From Stomatobaculum sp. F0698 (GTDB lineage: Bacteria > Bacillota > Clostridia > Lachnospirales > Lachnospiraceae), in assembly GCF_030644385.1 (NCBI RefSeq), contig NZ_CP130060.1, forward strand, positions 434,001 through 498,000: a DNA stretch of 64,000 bases, written 5' to 3'. Every line of letters starts with the position of its first letter. Within the stretch, counting starts at the first letter, position 1. Both the position numbers and the translations under genes were made by a program. The notes under the pieces were generated by a model that did no database searches, had not been told where the DNA came from, and worked only from the letters and a program-made list of their open reading frames with translations. Positions 54,657 to 63,542 of this stretch are shown piece after piece.

Positions 54657-55901
54657 ATGGCGGAAGTGAGGCGTTGCCCCGACGATTTGCCGATGTGGGG
54701 CGAAAAGAAGACTTCGGTTTCGGAGGTACGTGCCTTTTTGGATGAACTCGGCGCGCCGGATCGCGCGTTCCGCATCATCCATGTCGCGGGGACCAACGGC
54801 AAGGGCTCGGTCTGTGCGTACTTAACGGAGGCGCTGATTCGCGCGGGCTACCGCGTCGGCACCTTTGTCTCGCCGCATCTCGTGGACATACGAGAGCGCA
54901 TTCTGATCGACGGGAAGATGGTCTCTTCGGAAGCCTTTCGGGCTGCCGCGGAGACGGTGAAGCGCCAAGGGGAGGCAGAGCTTAGGGCCGGCCGGAATTT
55001 TCCCGCCTACTTTGAGTATCTCTACTACATGGCCATGCTCCTTTTCCGGGAGGAGGGCTGTGAAGTCGCAGTGCTCGAGACTGGGCTCGGCGGAAGGCTT
55101 GACGCGACCAACAGCTGCGCTCCCTGTCTCACCGTCCTGACCAGCATAAGCCTTGACCACATGCAGTATCTCGGCGATACGGTCGAGAAGATTGCGGCCG
55201 AAAAGGCGGGCATCATTAAGAATGCTGTCCCCGTGGTCTATTTGGACGCCGTGCCTTCGGTCACGGACATCATTGCCGATAAGGCGCGGGAGATGCAGGC
55301 GCCTGCTTACCCGGTCGCGCCGAAGGAGAGGGATACGCGCTTTTCCTTTTTGCCGGCGGCCTACCAGCGCGAAAATGCGGCGCTCGCGGAAGCGGCCTTC
55401 GAAGTTTTGAAGACGCTTATCGGCGGTGAGGCAAGAGAGCGCTTACAGGCAGTCGATTTTCCGGCGGCTGTCCGCGCAACGGTATGGACCGGAAGAATGC
55501 AGGAATTGAAGCCCAATGTGTTTTTGGACGGCGCGCACAATGCGGACGGCGTGCAGCGCATGGCGGAAGCAGGTGCGGCGCTCGCTGCGCAACGCGGCAA
55601 GAAGCCCCTGCTCCTCACGACTTCGGTGCAGGACAAGGAACTTCACGCCATTGCCGAGACCTTTGTGAAGGTCTTGCAGCCCACACGCATTTACCTCGCA
55701 CCGCTCGCATCCGCGCGGAAAACATCCGAGGAGACACTGGAAGCGCTGTACCGTGAGGCGGGCGGAACGGAACTTTGCGGCAGCGATAGCGTCGCGGCGG
55801 CCTACCGGCGTGCAAGGGCGGAGCAGGGGGAGGATGAGATCCTCTTCATTGCGGGTTCGCTCTATTTGATCGGTGAAATTTTGGCGGAGGAAGGCAAATG
55901 A
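54657..55901 (+). CDS. folC: Folylpolyglutamate synthase / dihydrofolate synthase
   Basis: Adds glutamates to folates. 414 residues; P-loop HVAGTNGKGSVCAYLTEAL, VSPHLVDIRERILIDG, LETGLGGRLDATN, TSISLDHMQYLGDTVEKIA, EKAGIIK and LDGAHNADGVQ are all in order. ATG 54657 after ACGAGGAAAAACC. The valS-folC order is common in Firmicutes. Its stop overlaps the next small gene (ATGA). Whether it also makes dihydrofolate cannot be told by eye. Confidence 0.96.
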   Translation: MAEVRRCPDDLPMWGEKKTSVSEVRAFLDELGAPDRAFRIIHVAGTNGKGSVCAYLTEALIRAGYRVGTFVSPHLVDIRERILIDGKMVSSEAFRAAAETVKRQGEAELRAGRNFPAYFEYLYYMAMLLFREEGCEVAVLETGLGGRLDATNSCAPCLTVLTSISLDHMQYLGDTVEKIAAEKAGIIKNAVPVVYLDAVPSVTDIIADKAREMQAPAYPVAPKERDTRFSFLPAAYQRENAALAEAAFEVLKTLIGGEARERLQAVDFPAAVRATVWTGRMQELKPNVFLDGAHNADGVQRMAEAGAALAAQRGKKPLLLTTSVQDKELHAIAETFVKVLQPTRIYLAPLASARKTSEETLEALYREAGGTELCGSDSVAAAYRRARAEQGEDEILFIAGSLYLIGEILAEEGK

Positions 55902-56044
55902 TTAATTTTGATGAGGAGATTCGCAACTACCGCTCGAGCCTTGAAATCTCGGCGGTGGAGGACGCCATCGTCCGCAGCGATCTCACGGATATGAAGGATA
56001 TTATGATGGAGCTCTTAAAGCGGAGCGGAGAGACAGAAGCATGA
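55898..56044 (+). CDS. 48-residue small protein between folC and the TPR gene
   Basis: A 48-codon frame linked at both ends by ATGA overlaps: it starts on the folC stop and its stop contains the next gene's ATG. GGCGGAGGAAGGC supplies a binding site. The product begins MINFDEEIRNYRSSLEISAV, is acidic and probably helical, and ends in LLKRSGETEA. The double coupling argues that it is translated. Perhaps an adaptor of the membrane TPR protein that follows (inference). Family unknown. Confidence 0.72.
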   Translation: MINFDEEIRNYRSSLEISAVEDAIVRSDLTDMKDIMMELLKRSGETEA

Positions 56045-57384
56045 ATGTATTTGAGCGCTGCGATCGGGCGGCAAACAGCTGCTACAACCGCGGACTGCGG
56101 CTCGCCAAACAGAGGGATTTATCCGGCGCGGTGCCGTATTTAAAGCGTGCCCTGGAACTCAATAAGAATTTAATCGAGGCCAGAAATCTCCTGGGACTCA
56201 TTTTCTATGAGATGGGAGAGGTCGGTGATGCGCTCGTGCAGTGGGTTATCAGCATAGACCTTCGCACCGAAAATAACCGAGCGGTCTTTTATCTCGACGA
56301 TGTCAGACGCCGCGGCGGTCAGCTCGAATCCTTCGCTACGATGATCGAGCGCTACAATGTGGCGCTCGATGCGGCACAGCGCGGGAACTACGACCTTGCG
56401 ATTCATCAGCTTGCCCGCATTGTGGCGCAGCATCCGAACTATGTGCGGGCGGGGCTTTTGCTCTCGCTTCTCTACATAGAGGCGGGCGATTATAAGCGCG
56501 CGGATCACTACCTGCGCCTGGTGCGAAAAACCGACCGCATGAACCAGACAGCGGTGCGCTATGCGGATGCCGCGGCACAGGAACTGCGCCGCGTGCAGAA
56601 AAAACAGGACAAGCCGCGCGAAGAGGTGCAGAACGGGTCGAAAACCTATTCGCACCGGGAGATGTCGGACGATGAAGTGCTGATTCCCTCGACCTACCGG
56701 GAGAGCACGGGCTGGCAGACCGCGCTGAATATCGGCATAGGTCTTCTGATCGGTGCGGCGGCCATCGTCTTTCTCTATATGCCGACCAAGCGAGCGGAGT
56801 TGAATTCCCAGCACAATGCGGAGATTCGGGAACTGAACCGGAAGCTCGCCTCCGCGAACAGTGCGGTGCGCGATTCGGAGCAGAACCACAGCAGTGCCGA
56901 GGAGGAGAAAAATGCCCTGCAGGCCGAGGTCGATATGCTGACCGACGGCGCAAACAGCAAAATTTCCCAGTACCAGAAATTGGTCGGCATTGTGAACGAT
57001 ATCCGGAACAATGACTTTGCCCGAGCGGCCGAGCTCTATGCGACGCTGGACGTGTCACAGCTCACGGACATCGACGACGGCAGCGGGGTCTCGGTGACGG
57101 AAATCTATCAGTCGATTGCGGGACGAATGAACAGCGAGGGCTATTTGAGCCTCTACAGCCGCGCCGAAGTGCAGTATCAGGCGGGAAATTATCGGGGCGC
57201 CATCGATCTCTATGATAAGTCGCTCGCAATCAACCCGAACTATGCGCCGGCGCTCTTCCGAAAGGCCATGGCCTATAAGGAGCTCGGCGACAACGATACG
57301 GCAAACAGCTTCTTCGAAGAAGTCGGCACGCGTTTCCCGGGAACGGAGCTTGCGAGACAGGCGGAGAGCGAAAAAATACGTTAA
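56041..57384 (+). CDS. Membrane-anchored TPR protein with coiled coil
   Basis: 447 residues in four parts: N-terminal tetratricopeptide repeats (about 1-185, for example GAVPYLKRALELNKNLIEAR and GNYDLAIHQLARIVAQHPNY), a single membrane helix (about 222-243, WQTALNIGIGLLIGAAAIVF), a coiled coil (AEIRELNRKLASANSAVRDS onward), and two or more C-terminal repeats (GNYRGAIDLYDKSLAINPNY, then ELGDNDTANSFFEEVGTRFP). The N-terminal repeats would be cytoplasmic and the C-terminal ones extracellular. Probably a scaffold; partners unknown. Followed by a terminator. Confidence 0.8.
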   Translation: MNVFERCDRAANSCYNRGLRLAKQRDLSGAVPYLKRALELNKNLIEARNLLGLIFYEMGEVGDALVQWVISIDLRTENNRAVFYLDDVRRRGGQLESFATMIERYNVALDAAQRGNYDLAIHQLARIVAQHPNYVRAGLLLSLLYIEAGDYKRADHYLRLVRKTDRMNQTAVRYADAAAQELRRVQKKQDKPREEVQNGSKTYSHREMSDDEVLIPSTYRESTGWQTALNIGIGLLIGAAAIVFLYMPTKRAELNSQHNAEIRELNRKLASANSAVRDSEQNHSSAEEEKNALQAEVDMLTDGANSKISQYQKLVGIVNDIRNNDFARAAELYATLDVSQLTDIDDGSGVSVTEIYQSIAGRMNSEGYLSLYSRAEVQYQAGNYRGAIDLYDKSLAINPNYAPALFRKAMAYKELGDNDTANSFFEEVGTRFPGTELARQAESEKIR

Positions 57385-57407
57385 AAATCTCTGACGGGAG
57401 ACAAAAT

Positions 57408-57457
57408 CAAAAGTCCCACCTTTACCGAAGAAAAACGGTAGAGGGGGGACTTTTTTC
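57408..57457 (+). terminator. Terminator after the TPR membrane protein
   Basis: AAAAGTCCC...TACCG / CGGTA...GGGACTTTTTT hairpin with small internal mismatches and a T-run. Confidence 0.85.
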
Positions 57458-57529
57458 GTTGCGATGTCAAATCAAGAGTTATAGGACAAAAAGAGTTGGG
57501 TATGTTCTAAGGAAAACGTCTCAGTCCGT

Positions 57530-58189
57530 TTATAAGGACAGGGCACAGAGTTTGCCGTCCGTTTCCACGGCAAAGAGCGTTTCCGTTTTCGCCGGGGCAA
57601 CACTCCCGCCGGAGAGCTCGGTGAGCGCGGTGAGGAAGCGCGCGCTGTCCGCCTCCCGAAAGAGGAGACAGAAGGAGACCGCTTCCGTAAACTGAAGGGA
57701 GAGCACCGTTCCGGCGCAATCTTCCGCGAGGCGGGTTACCTTCCCGTAAAAGCCGTAATCCAAGCAGAGGGAAAGCTGCACGGCGGGGAGTATCTCTGCC
57801 GTGACCGAGGCATTCAGCGCCTCCTTGGCGGCCGCCGTATAGGCGCGCACCAGGCCGCCCGTGCCGAGCTTGGTGCCGCCGAAGTAGCGCACCACCGTGA
57901 TCAGCGTATTTCGGAGCGAGGCGGCGCGGAGCAAGTCTAGCATGGGGAGACCGGCGGTCTTTGCCGGTTCGCCGTCGTCCGAGGATTTTTCAACGGGCGG
58001 GTTTCCGTTGAGGATATAGGCATAGCAGACATGGCGTGCGTCATAGTGCTGTTTTCTGAGGGTAGAGAGTATCTCTGCGACCTCTTCCTCGCGCCGCACG
58101 CAAAAACATTGCGAGAGAAAGCGGGATTTCTTTTCCTCAAATTCGCCCTGCGCGCCTTTCAGCAGGGTGCAGAGCTTCGTTTCCGACAT
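57530..58189 (-). CDS. YigZ/IMPACT family protein
   Basis: 219 residues from ATG 58189, preceded by AAGGAGGTCTTT. The conserved N-terminal domain is clear: KKSRFLSQCFCVRREEE, DARHVCYAYILNG, SSDDGEPAKTAGLPMLDLL and VVRYFGGTKLGTGGLVRAYT. The second, ferredoxin-like domain follows. The eukaryotic relative IMPACT regulates the kinase GCN2; the bacterial role is uncertain, possibly ribosome- or proline-peptidase-related. Confidence 0.93.
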   Translation of the reverse strand: MSETKLCTLLKGAQGEFEEKKSRFLSQCFCVRREEEVAEILSTLRKQHYDARHVCYAYILNGNPPVEKSSDDGEPAKTAGLPMLDLLRAASLRNTLITVVRYFGGTKLGTGGLVRAYTAAAKEALNASVTAEILPAVQLSLCLDYGFYGKVTRLAEDCAGTVLSLQFTEAVSFCLLFREADSARFLTALTELSGGSVAPAKTETLFAVETDGKLCALSL

Positions 58190-58532
58190 AAAGACCTCCT
58201 TGGCCGGTGAATGAGAAAGCGCGCCGACAACGGTAAGGGAATTCATTCAAAGGATTCGTTAAGAGCATACCATGAAATGCAAATGGCTTCATGGAGAAGA
58301 TGAAACGGACAGCCATAATCTTTTTGTTATTGCATGCCTAAAATCACACGACATAAATCCCGATAATATGGCAACGGAAGGGAAATACAGAAGATTGAAC
58401 TCTTTAACTGGTAAGAAAAACAGAATAGAAACGAAATATTCTATTTAGAAAGATTGACTATTTCTTAATATTGGGTTAAAACTTGAATAAATCCCTATAG
58501 CTGAAGCTTTCAGGCAGAACAAAGGAGGATGT
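58190..58532. other. AT-rich intergenic region between yigZ and the surface-protein gene
   Basis: 343 bases, much more AT-rich than the flanking genes. It contains the putative promoter at 58454 and no gene that I can support. A 58-codon frame at 58272-58448 has no ribosome binding site. Confidence 0.6.
58454..58482 (+). promoter_or_regulatory. Putative promoter of the LPXTG surface protein
   Basis: TTGACT and TAAAAC with a 17-base spacer, about 50 bases before the start codon. Confidence 0.5.
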
Positions 58533-61500
58533 ATGAGAAAACGAAGAAACTGGTCAAAGCGTTTGCTGGCCGGAATGCTCAGTGCGGCGATGGTTGCACT
58601 GAACGTCTCGACGGCAACGCCCGCGTTTGCGGCGCTGTCTGCGGAAGAATTCCGGGAGGATGCGGAGCTCATCAACGATCTCGCGCTCCCGAAAGACGTG
58701 CGGCGGCAGTTGCAGGCAGGAGAGGCGGCAAGCCCTTCCGACGCAGGCGGAAAACAGGACCTGCTCGCAGGTTCGAAGCGCTGGGGCACGCCTTCGAATG
58801 CGACGAAGGTACTGCATACGCGTCTGGACGGCGTTGACATTGAGGTCAGCGCGCCGGCCGGTGTCTTACCGGAGGGTGCAAGCCTGAAGGCGAGAAATCT
58901 TACCGAAGCGGAAGAAAAAGAAGTGCTCGCAAAGATCAACGAGCACGCGGAGGCGTCGGGCAAGTCCGCAACGGCACAGTTCCTCTGCGACCTCACGGTT
59001 TTGAATGCCGCAGGCGAAGAAATTCAGCCGGACAACACGAAGGGCACGCTTGCGGTTTCCTTCCGCAATGTCACGATAGTCTCGGCGGCGAGTGCCGAGA
59101 CGGGCGCAGCTGCGGATGAAGTCGAGCAGAACGCTGTCTCCGTGCTCCACATCGACGAGGCAAACGAGAAGGTCGATACCCTCCGCGCGGGCCTCAATGA
59201 GAATACGCCGGTTCTGCAGGCGGCAGCCGAGCACTTCTCGCCGTTCGCGGTCGTGAACTATACGCCGACCTCCGCGACCCCGTTGCCGCTCTCGGTCGCG
59301 TTTCAGCGCCTCGACTACGACGACGACAATCGTCTGGCCTACAAGTTAAAGGATGTGACGGTCACCGACACCCCGGGAACCGGCATCACCTCGATGAACT
59401 TCCAGGTCGATACGGGCAGCATTGAGCTCCTCAGCACGCCGACCGGTGTTCAGACCTTTACGGACATTCTGAGTGCGCATAAGTTCTACCAGATTATTTT
59501 CCCGACGGCGCTTACACCGGCGGATGCGCAGACTTTTATTGAGAATAACATTAAGTTCCATCTGCCGAGCGCAGGGGCTACGCAGCAGGTCAAGATTACG
59601 CTTGGAAACGGTGCAAATAACCTGCCGACCGGTGCGACCATCACCAAGGCAATTATTCCGAATCCGGTCGCGGGCGACGGCGCAGAGCATTATTATATGT
59701 ATGTGGAACCCGTGGCCAATACGGAAATCAGCTGGGCAGAGAGCTATAATCTCGCGAAATCCTATAAGCTGAACGGTATGCAGGGCTATCTTGCGACCAT
59801 TACGTCACAATCGGAAGATCGGACCCTTGACAATATTACAATGAAAGGCGCTTGGTCCGGCGGTGCGCGTCTCGAAGGTGTCAACGATGCGTCGAGCGTT
59901 CCGAACTGGTACGACAACAGTACGGCTGGCGTCACAGGCGTTTTCTCCAACCTGCTGCAGCATGGAAACACAGCGGGTGGTAGCTGGCATCAGTGGAGAT
60001 GGCAGGACGGCCCGGAGACGAACACAGAATTTTATGAAGCCAACGGACGTGGTGCAATCAACGGAGCCTATACGAACTGGGGTCCCGGACAGCCGGACTC
60101 TGCGAACATGCCCGGAACAAGTTATAAAGAAGGTTTCATGCAGGTTCACCACGGTACCGGCACATGGAACGATTTGCCGAACCTGAATAACTGGCACCCG
60201 GCTATCTATGTTTTTGGTTTCTTTGTCGAGTTCAGTTCCTATAATCAGAACGCAACAACGGTGGATCAGTCGATTCCGCTTGTCACCAGCGATGTCGCCT
60301 ATGTGGAAGTGGGCGGCCAGAGGCACTACTTCAGTAACCTCGATGACGCTATCGCATGGTCTAGCCAGAACGGCAATCCGGCGATTACGCTGACCAACAA
60401 CACGGTTGTGACGCAGAACATCCCGGCGGGTGTCGTGATCAACACGAACGGCAAGACCCTCGGTGTTCCTGCGGGCAGCAATGTCACGAATAACGGCACC
60501 ATCAATGTGACCGGCGGCAGCTCCTTCCTCGTGCAGGGCGCGAACGGCGGCTTCACCAATGCGGGCAGCGGTGCGGTCAATGTGCCGCTCACGATTACCG
60601 TGAAACCGCGCACCGTGACGGCGACCGAGACGCTCACCTGGGATCCCTCCCATGTGACGGCAACGGGCCTCATCGGCAACGACCGCGTGACGGGCGTCAG
60701 CGTGAACTTTGACAACAGCCAGCCGGTTGCGACCACGACGACGGACAATGCGACGCCGCTTGCGCCGACTACCTTTGATAACGGTGCTGCGGGCAGCGCT
60801 GCAATCGGTACCTATACGATTACCTATGTCCCGGGTCCCGTGACCAGAAACCCGCACCAGTACACGGTGAAGTTTGTCGCAAACGCACCGGCGGGACAGA
60901 CCGCGACCGGCACCATGGCGGATCAGACCATTACCGGCAGCACGGGGACAGCAAACCTCACGAATCACTTTGCCGTGAACGGCTATACCTTTAACGGCTG
61001 GACCGGTTCGAACGGTCAGACCTATGCGGACGGAGCGACTCCGGCAAACCTCGTGACCACGAATAACGGCGTGATTACGATGACCGCAAACTGGACCGAA
61101 AACAACTACAACATTCAGTACACGACGAATGTGAACCCGGCGTCCCGCACCGCGGGCGCGGCGGTAAACCCGAACACCGTGACGAGCTATAAGGTCACGG
61201 ATCCAAACGTCGCGATTCAGCCCATGACCTGGCCGGGCTACAACTTTGACGGCTGGTATGACAACCAGCTCTTCGCGGGCACCCCGGTTTCGACTCTGGT
61301 TACGAGTGCGGTTCCGGCGGGCGATAAGCACTACTATGCGAAGTGGACCGCAAAGAACTATAACCTAGCATATCACCTGAACGATTCCGCAGCTCAGCCG
61401 GCAAACAACCCGGATGCGGGCTTTACGACTTACACGGCAGAGTCTCCGGATCATACCTTCGGCACCCCGACCCGTCCGGGCTATACCTTCCTCGGCTGGT

Positions 61501-63404
61501 TTACGGATGCGGGTCTCACGACTGCGGCACCGGCAACGCTGCTGACTGCACAGGGCGACACGAACCCGACCGATCTCTTTGCGAAGTGGAGTGCACCGCT
61601 TCCGTATTCGATCACCTATGTGTTGAACGATACGACGCCGGCGGGCCACACGGCAAGCAATCCGGCGGCTAACCCGGGCGGCTTCGATGTGACGGATCCG
61701 AGCATTAACCTGCAGGCACCGACCCGCACGGGTTACACCTTCCTCGGCTGGTATGCGGATGCGGGTCTCACGACTCCGATTTCTTCCATCAACCCGGCGA
61801 CTGCGGTCAATTACACGGTCTACGCAAAGTGGAGCGCACCGAATGCCTACAACGTGCAGTGGACGCTGAACGACACGGTTCCGGCGGGTCTTACGGCGGT
61901 AAATCCGAACGCTTTGCTCACGAGCTACACGGTTGAAGACGCGGATTACACCCTGCGCCCGGCAACGCGCACCGGTTATACCTTTGAAAACTGGTATGAC
62001 AATGCGGCGCTTACCGGCACGCCGGTCACGACGCTTCATACGATGGATGCGGAAGATAAGCACTACTACGCAAAGTGGGGCAATGCGCTGAGCTACCCGA
62101 TCACCTATGTGATGAACGATTCGGCGACCAGCCCGGCAACTGCGGTCACCCCGAATTCCTACACGGTTGAGGATGCGGACTTTGCACTCGGCATTCCGAC
62201 CCGTAACGGCGCGAGCTTCCAGGGTTGGTATGACAACGCAGCCCTTACCGGCACGCCGATCACGACCCTTCACACCGCGGATGCGGCGGCAAAGACCTAC
62301 TATGCAAAGTGGCAGCTCAATAGCTATAGCATCAACTACAATCTGAACCCGGGCACGGGCATCGGCACCCCGACCAATCCGGCCTCCAATGTGCCGAGCT
62401 TTACGGTCGATGACGATGTGCAGCTTGCACCGCCGGTGCGCCGCGGTTACACGGGCAGCTGGAGCTTGAACGGACAGACCGTGACGAGCATTCCGGCAGG
62501 CACCACGGGCCAGCAGAACTTAACGGCAAACTGGACGCTCAATCATTACAACATCACTTACGACACCGGCGAGACGGCGAACAGCCCGGTTCAGGGACTC
62601 GGTACGCTTCCGACGAGCTATACGATTGAGGATGCAACGATTACGCTGCCCACCCCGAGCCGCATCGGTTACACCTTCAGCCACTGGGAGAAGGTGACGG
62701 CCCCGGGTGTCGCAGACAATCAGATTCTCTCCGGCAGCGACGGCGATGTCGCGTTCAAGGCAGTTTGGGAGCCGATTCGCTATCGCATCACCTACGATAC
62801 GGCAGGCGGTGTGAACGACGCAGCAAACCCGACCACCTTTACGATTGAGGACGAGATTAACCCGAACGGCGCTGTGAAGCAGGGCGTTAAGTTCTGGACC
62901 TGGAAGGTTGTCGGCGGCAAGTTCTTAAACACCATTCCGGCAGGCACCACGCATGACGTTGCCCTGGTCGCTGTTTATCAGACGGACCGTGACGGCGAGA
63001 ACGCCGTCGGCGGCAGCGGTGGCAGCGGCGGTGGCGGCGGTGGCGGCGGCAGCCGCAGCAGCGGACGCCGCGGCACGGTGACCCCGAACAATGTCGCGAC
63101 GGGAACACCGAGCGCAACACAGCCGAACAACACGCAGCCGAATACGACCCCGAATCAGGGCGAGGACAAAAAGCCTGTTATCGAGCCGAGCCCGCAGAAG
63201 AATGCGGATACGCTTGACAAGGGCAACGCGCTGTCGCAGGACGGCGGCAAGAGAGCAACGAACCGCGGCACGGCGGTCGGCAGCAACAAGGACCGACTCC
63301 CGAAGACCGGTGAGGCGCCGTTTGCGCTGAACTTTGCGGGCACCGCGGCGGGCTTCCTGCTTGCGGCTTACGCGGTCTTAGGCAGAAGAAGAAAAGAGCG
63401 GTAA
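58533..63404 (+). CDS. Sortase-anchored (LPXTG) surface protein with C-type-lectin-like domain and InlB-B repeats
   Basis: 1623 residues from ATG 58533, after AAAGGAGGATGT. Signal peptide (MRKRRNWSKRLLAGMLSAAM, cleavage near TPAFAA). N-terminal region of unknown fold to about 375. Residues about 379-568 look like a C-type-lectin domain (GYLATITSQSEDRTL, YTNWGPGQPDSANMPG, GTGTWNDLPN). A beta-rich stretch with an MBG-like segment follows to about 770. Then about nine InlB B-type (Listeria-Bacteroides) repeats of about 75-85 residues, marked by GYTFLGWY...YAKW, to about 1490. A Gly-rich hinge, a Thr/Asn/Gln/Pro wall-spanning part, LPKTG at 1589-1593, a helix and RRRKER end the protein. Probable adhesin; the ligand is unknown. 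Confidence 0.92.
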   Translation: MRKRRNWSKRLLAGMLSAAMVALNVSTATPAFAALSAEEFREDAELINDLALPKDVRRQLQAGEAASPSDAGGKQDLLAGSKRWGTPSNATKVLHTRLDGVDIEVSAPAGVLPEGASLKARNLTEAEEKEVLAKINEHAEASGKSATAQFLCDLTVLNAAGEEIQPDNTKGTLAVSFRNVTIVSAASAETGAAADEVEQNAVSVLHIDEANEKVDTLRAGLNENTPVLQAAAEHFSPFAVVNYTPTSATPLPLSVAFQRLDYDDDNRLAYKLKDVTVTDTPGTGITSMNFQVDTGSIELLSTPTGVQTFTDILSAHKFYQIIFPTALTPADAQTFIENNIKFHLPSAGATQQVKITLGNGANNLPTGATITKAIIPNPVAGDGAEHYYMYVEPVANTEISWAESYNLAKSYKLNGMQGYLATITSQSEDRTLDNITMKGAWSGGARLEGVNDASSVPNWYDNSTAGVTGVFSNLLQHGNTAGGSWHQWRWQDGPETNTEFYEANGRGAINGAYTNWGPGQPDSANMPGTSYKEGFMQVHHGTGTWNDLPNLNNWHPAIYVFGFFVEFSSYNQNATTVDQSIPLVTSDVAYVEVGGQRHYFSNLDDAIAWSSQNGNPAITLTNNTVVTQNIPAGVVINTNGKTLGVPAGSNVTNNGTINVTGGSSFLVQGANGGFTNAGSGAVNVPLTITVKPRTVTATETLTWDPSHVTATGLIGNDRVTGVSVNFDNSQPVATTTTDNATPLAPTTFDNGAAGSAAIGTYTITYVPGPVTRNPHQYTVKFVANAPAGQTATGTMADQTITGSTGTANLTNHFAVNGYTFNGWTGSNGQTYADGATPANLVTTNNGVITMTANWTENNYNIQYTTNVNPASRTAGAAVNPNTVTSYKVTDPNVAIQPMTWPGYNFDGWYDNQLFAGTPVSTLVTSAVPAGDKHYYAKWTAKNYNLAYHLNDSAAQPANNPDAGFTTYTAESPDHTFGTPTRPGYTFLGWFTDAGLTTAAPATLLTAQGDTNPTDLFAKWSAPLPYSITYVLNDTTPAGHTASNPAANPGGFDVTDPSINLQAPTRTGYTFLGWYADAGLTTPISSINPATAVNYTVYAKWSAPNAYNVQWTLNDTVPAGLTAVNPNALLTSYTVEDADYTLRPATRTGYTFENWYDNAALTGTPVTTLHTMDAEDKHYYAKWGNALSYPITYVMNDSATSPATAVTPNSYTVEDADFALGIPTRNGASFQGWYDNAALTGTPITTLHTADAAAKTYYAKWQLNSYSINYNLNPGTGIGTPTNPASNVPSFTVDDDVQLAPPVRRGYTGSWSLNGQTVTSIPAGTTGQQNLTANWTLNHYNITYDTGETANSPVQGLGTLPTSYTIEDATITLPTPSRIGYTFSHWEKVTAPGVADNQILSGSDGDVAFKAVWEPIRYRITYDTAGGVNDAANPTTFTIEDEINPNGAVKQGVKFWTWKVVGGKFLNTIPAGTTHDVALVAVYQTDRDGENAVGGSGGSGGGGGGGGSRSSGRRGTVTPNNVATGTPSATQPNNTQPNTTPNQGEDKKPVIEPSPQKNADTLDKGNALSQDGGKRATNRGTAVGSNKDRLPKTGEAPFALNFAGTAAGFLLAAYAVLGRRRKER
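60850..63009 (+). repeat. Nine tandem InlB-B-type repeat-coding units
   Basis: Units of about 220-255 bases start at roughly 60850, 61105, 61361, 61606, 61849, 62095, 62326, 62548 and 62782. Each encodes a YxITY...GYTFxGWY...YAKW beta-grasp-like module. Units 3 to 6 are the most alike; the first and last are divergent. Confidence 0.8.
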
Positions 63405-63438
63405 AGCATGTGACGCGGCTTTTCGTGAAGTGACAGAG

Positions 63439-63468
63439 AAGGACTGTGCGAAAGCACAGTCCTTTTTT
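63439..63468 (+). terminator. Terminator after the surface-protein gene
   Basis: GGACTGTGC / GCACAGTCC stem with GAAA tetraloop and a run of six T. Confidence 0.93.
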
Positions 63469-63497
63469 GCGTTTGCTGGAGTTCGATACGGGCACGT

Positions 63498-63505
63498 GCT
63501 ATAAT
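63498..63505 (+). promoter_or_regulatory. Putative extended -10 promoter of the PBP gene
   Basis: TATAAT at 63500-63505 is preceded within two bases by TG (CGTGCTATAAT). No convincing -35 hexamer. Confidence 0.5.
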
Positions 63506-63542
63506 GAAACGAACCATCGAAATTTATTTGAAGGAGTGCCCT

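Noticed and set aside
58272..58448. 58-codon frame in the AT-rich region before the surface-protein gene.
   Set aside because: No ribosome binding site, no recognisable motif, and the putative promoter of the next gene begins just after it. It may be a remnant, but this cannot be supported.
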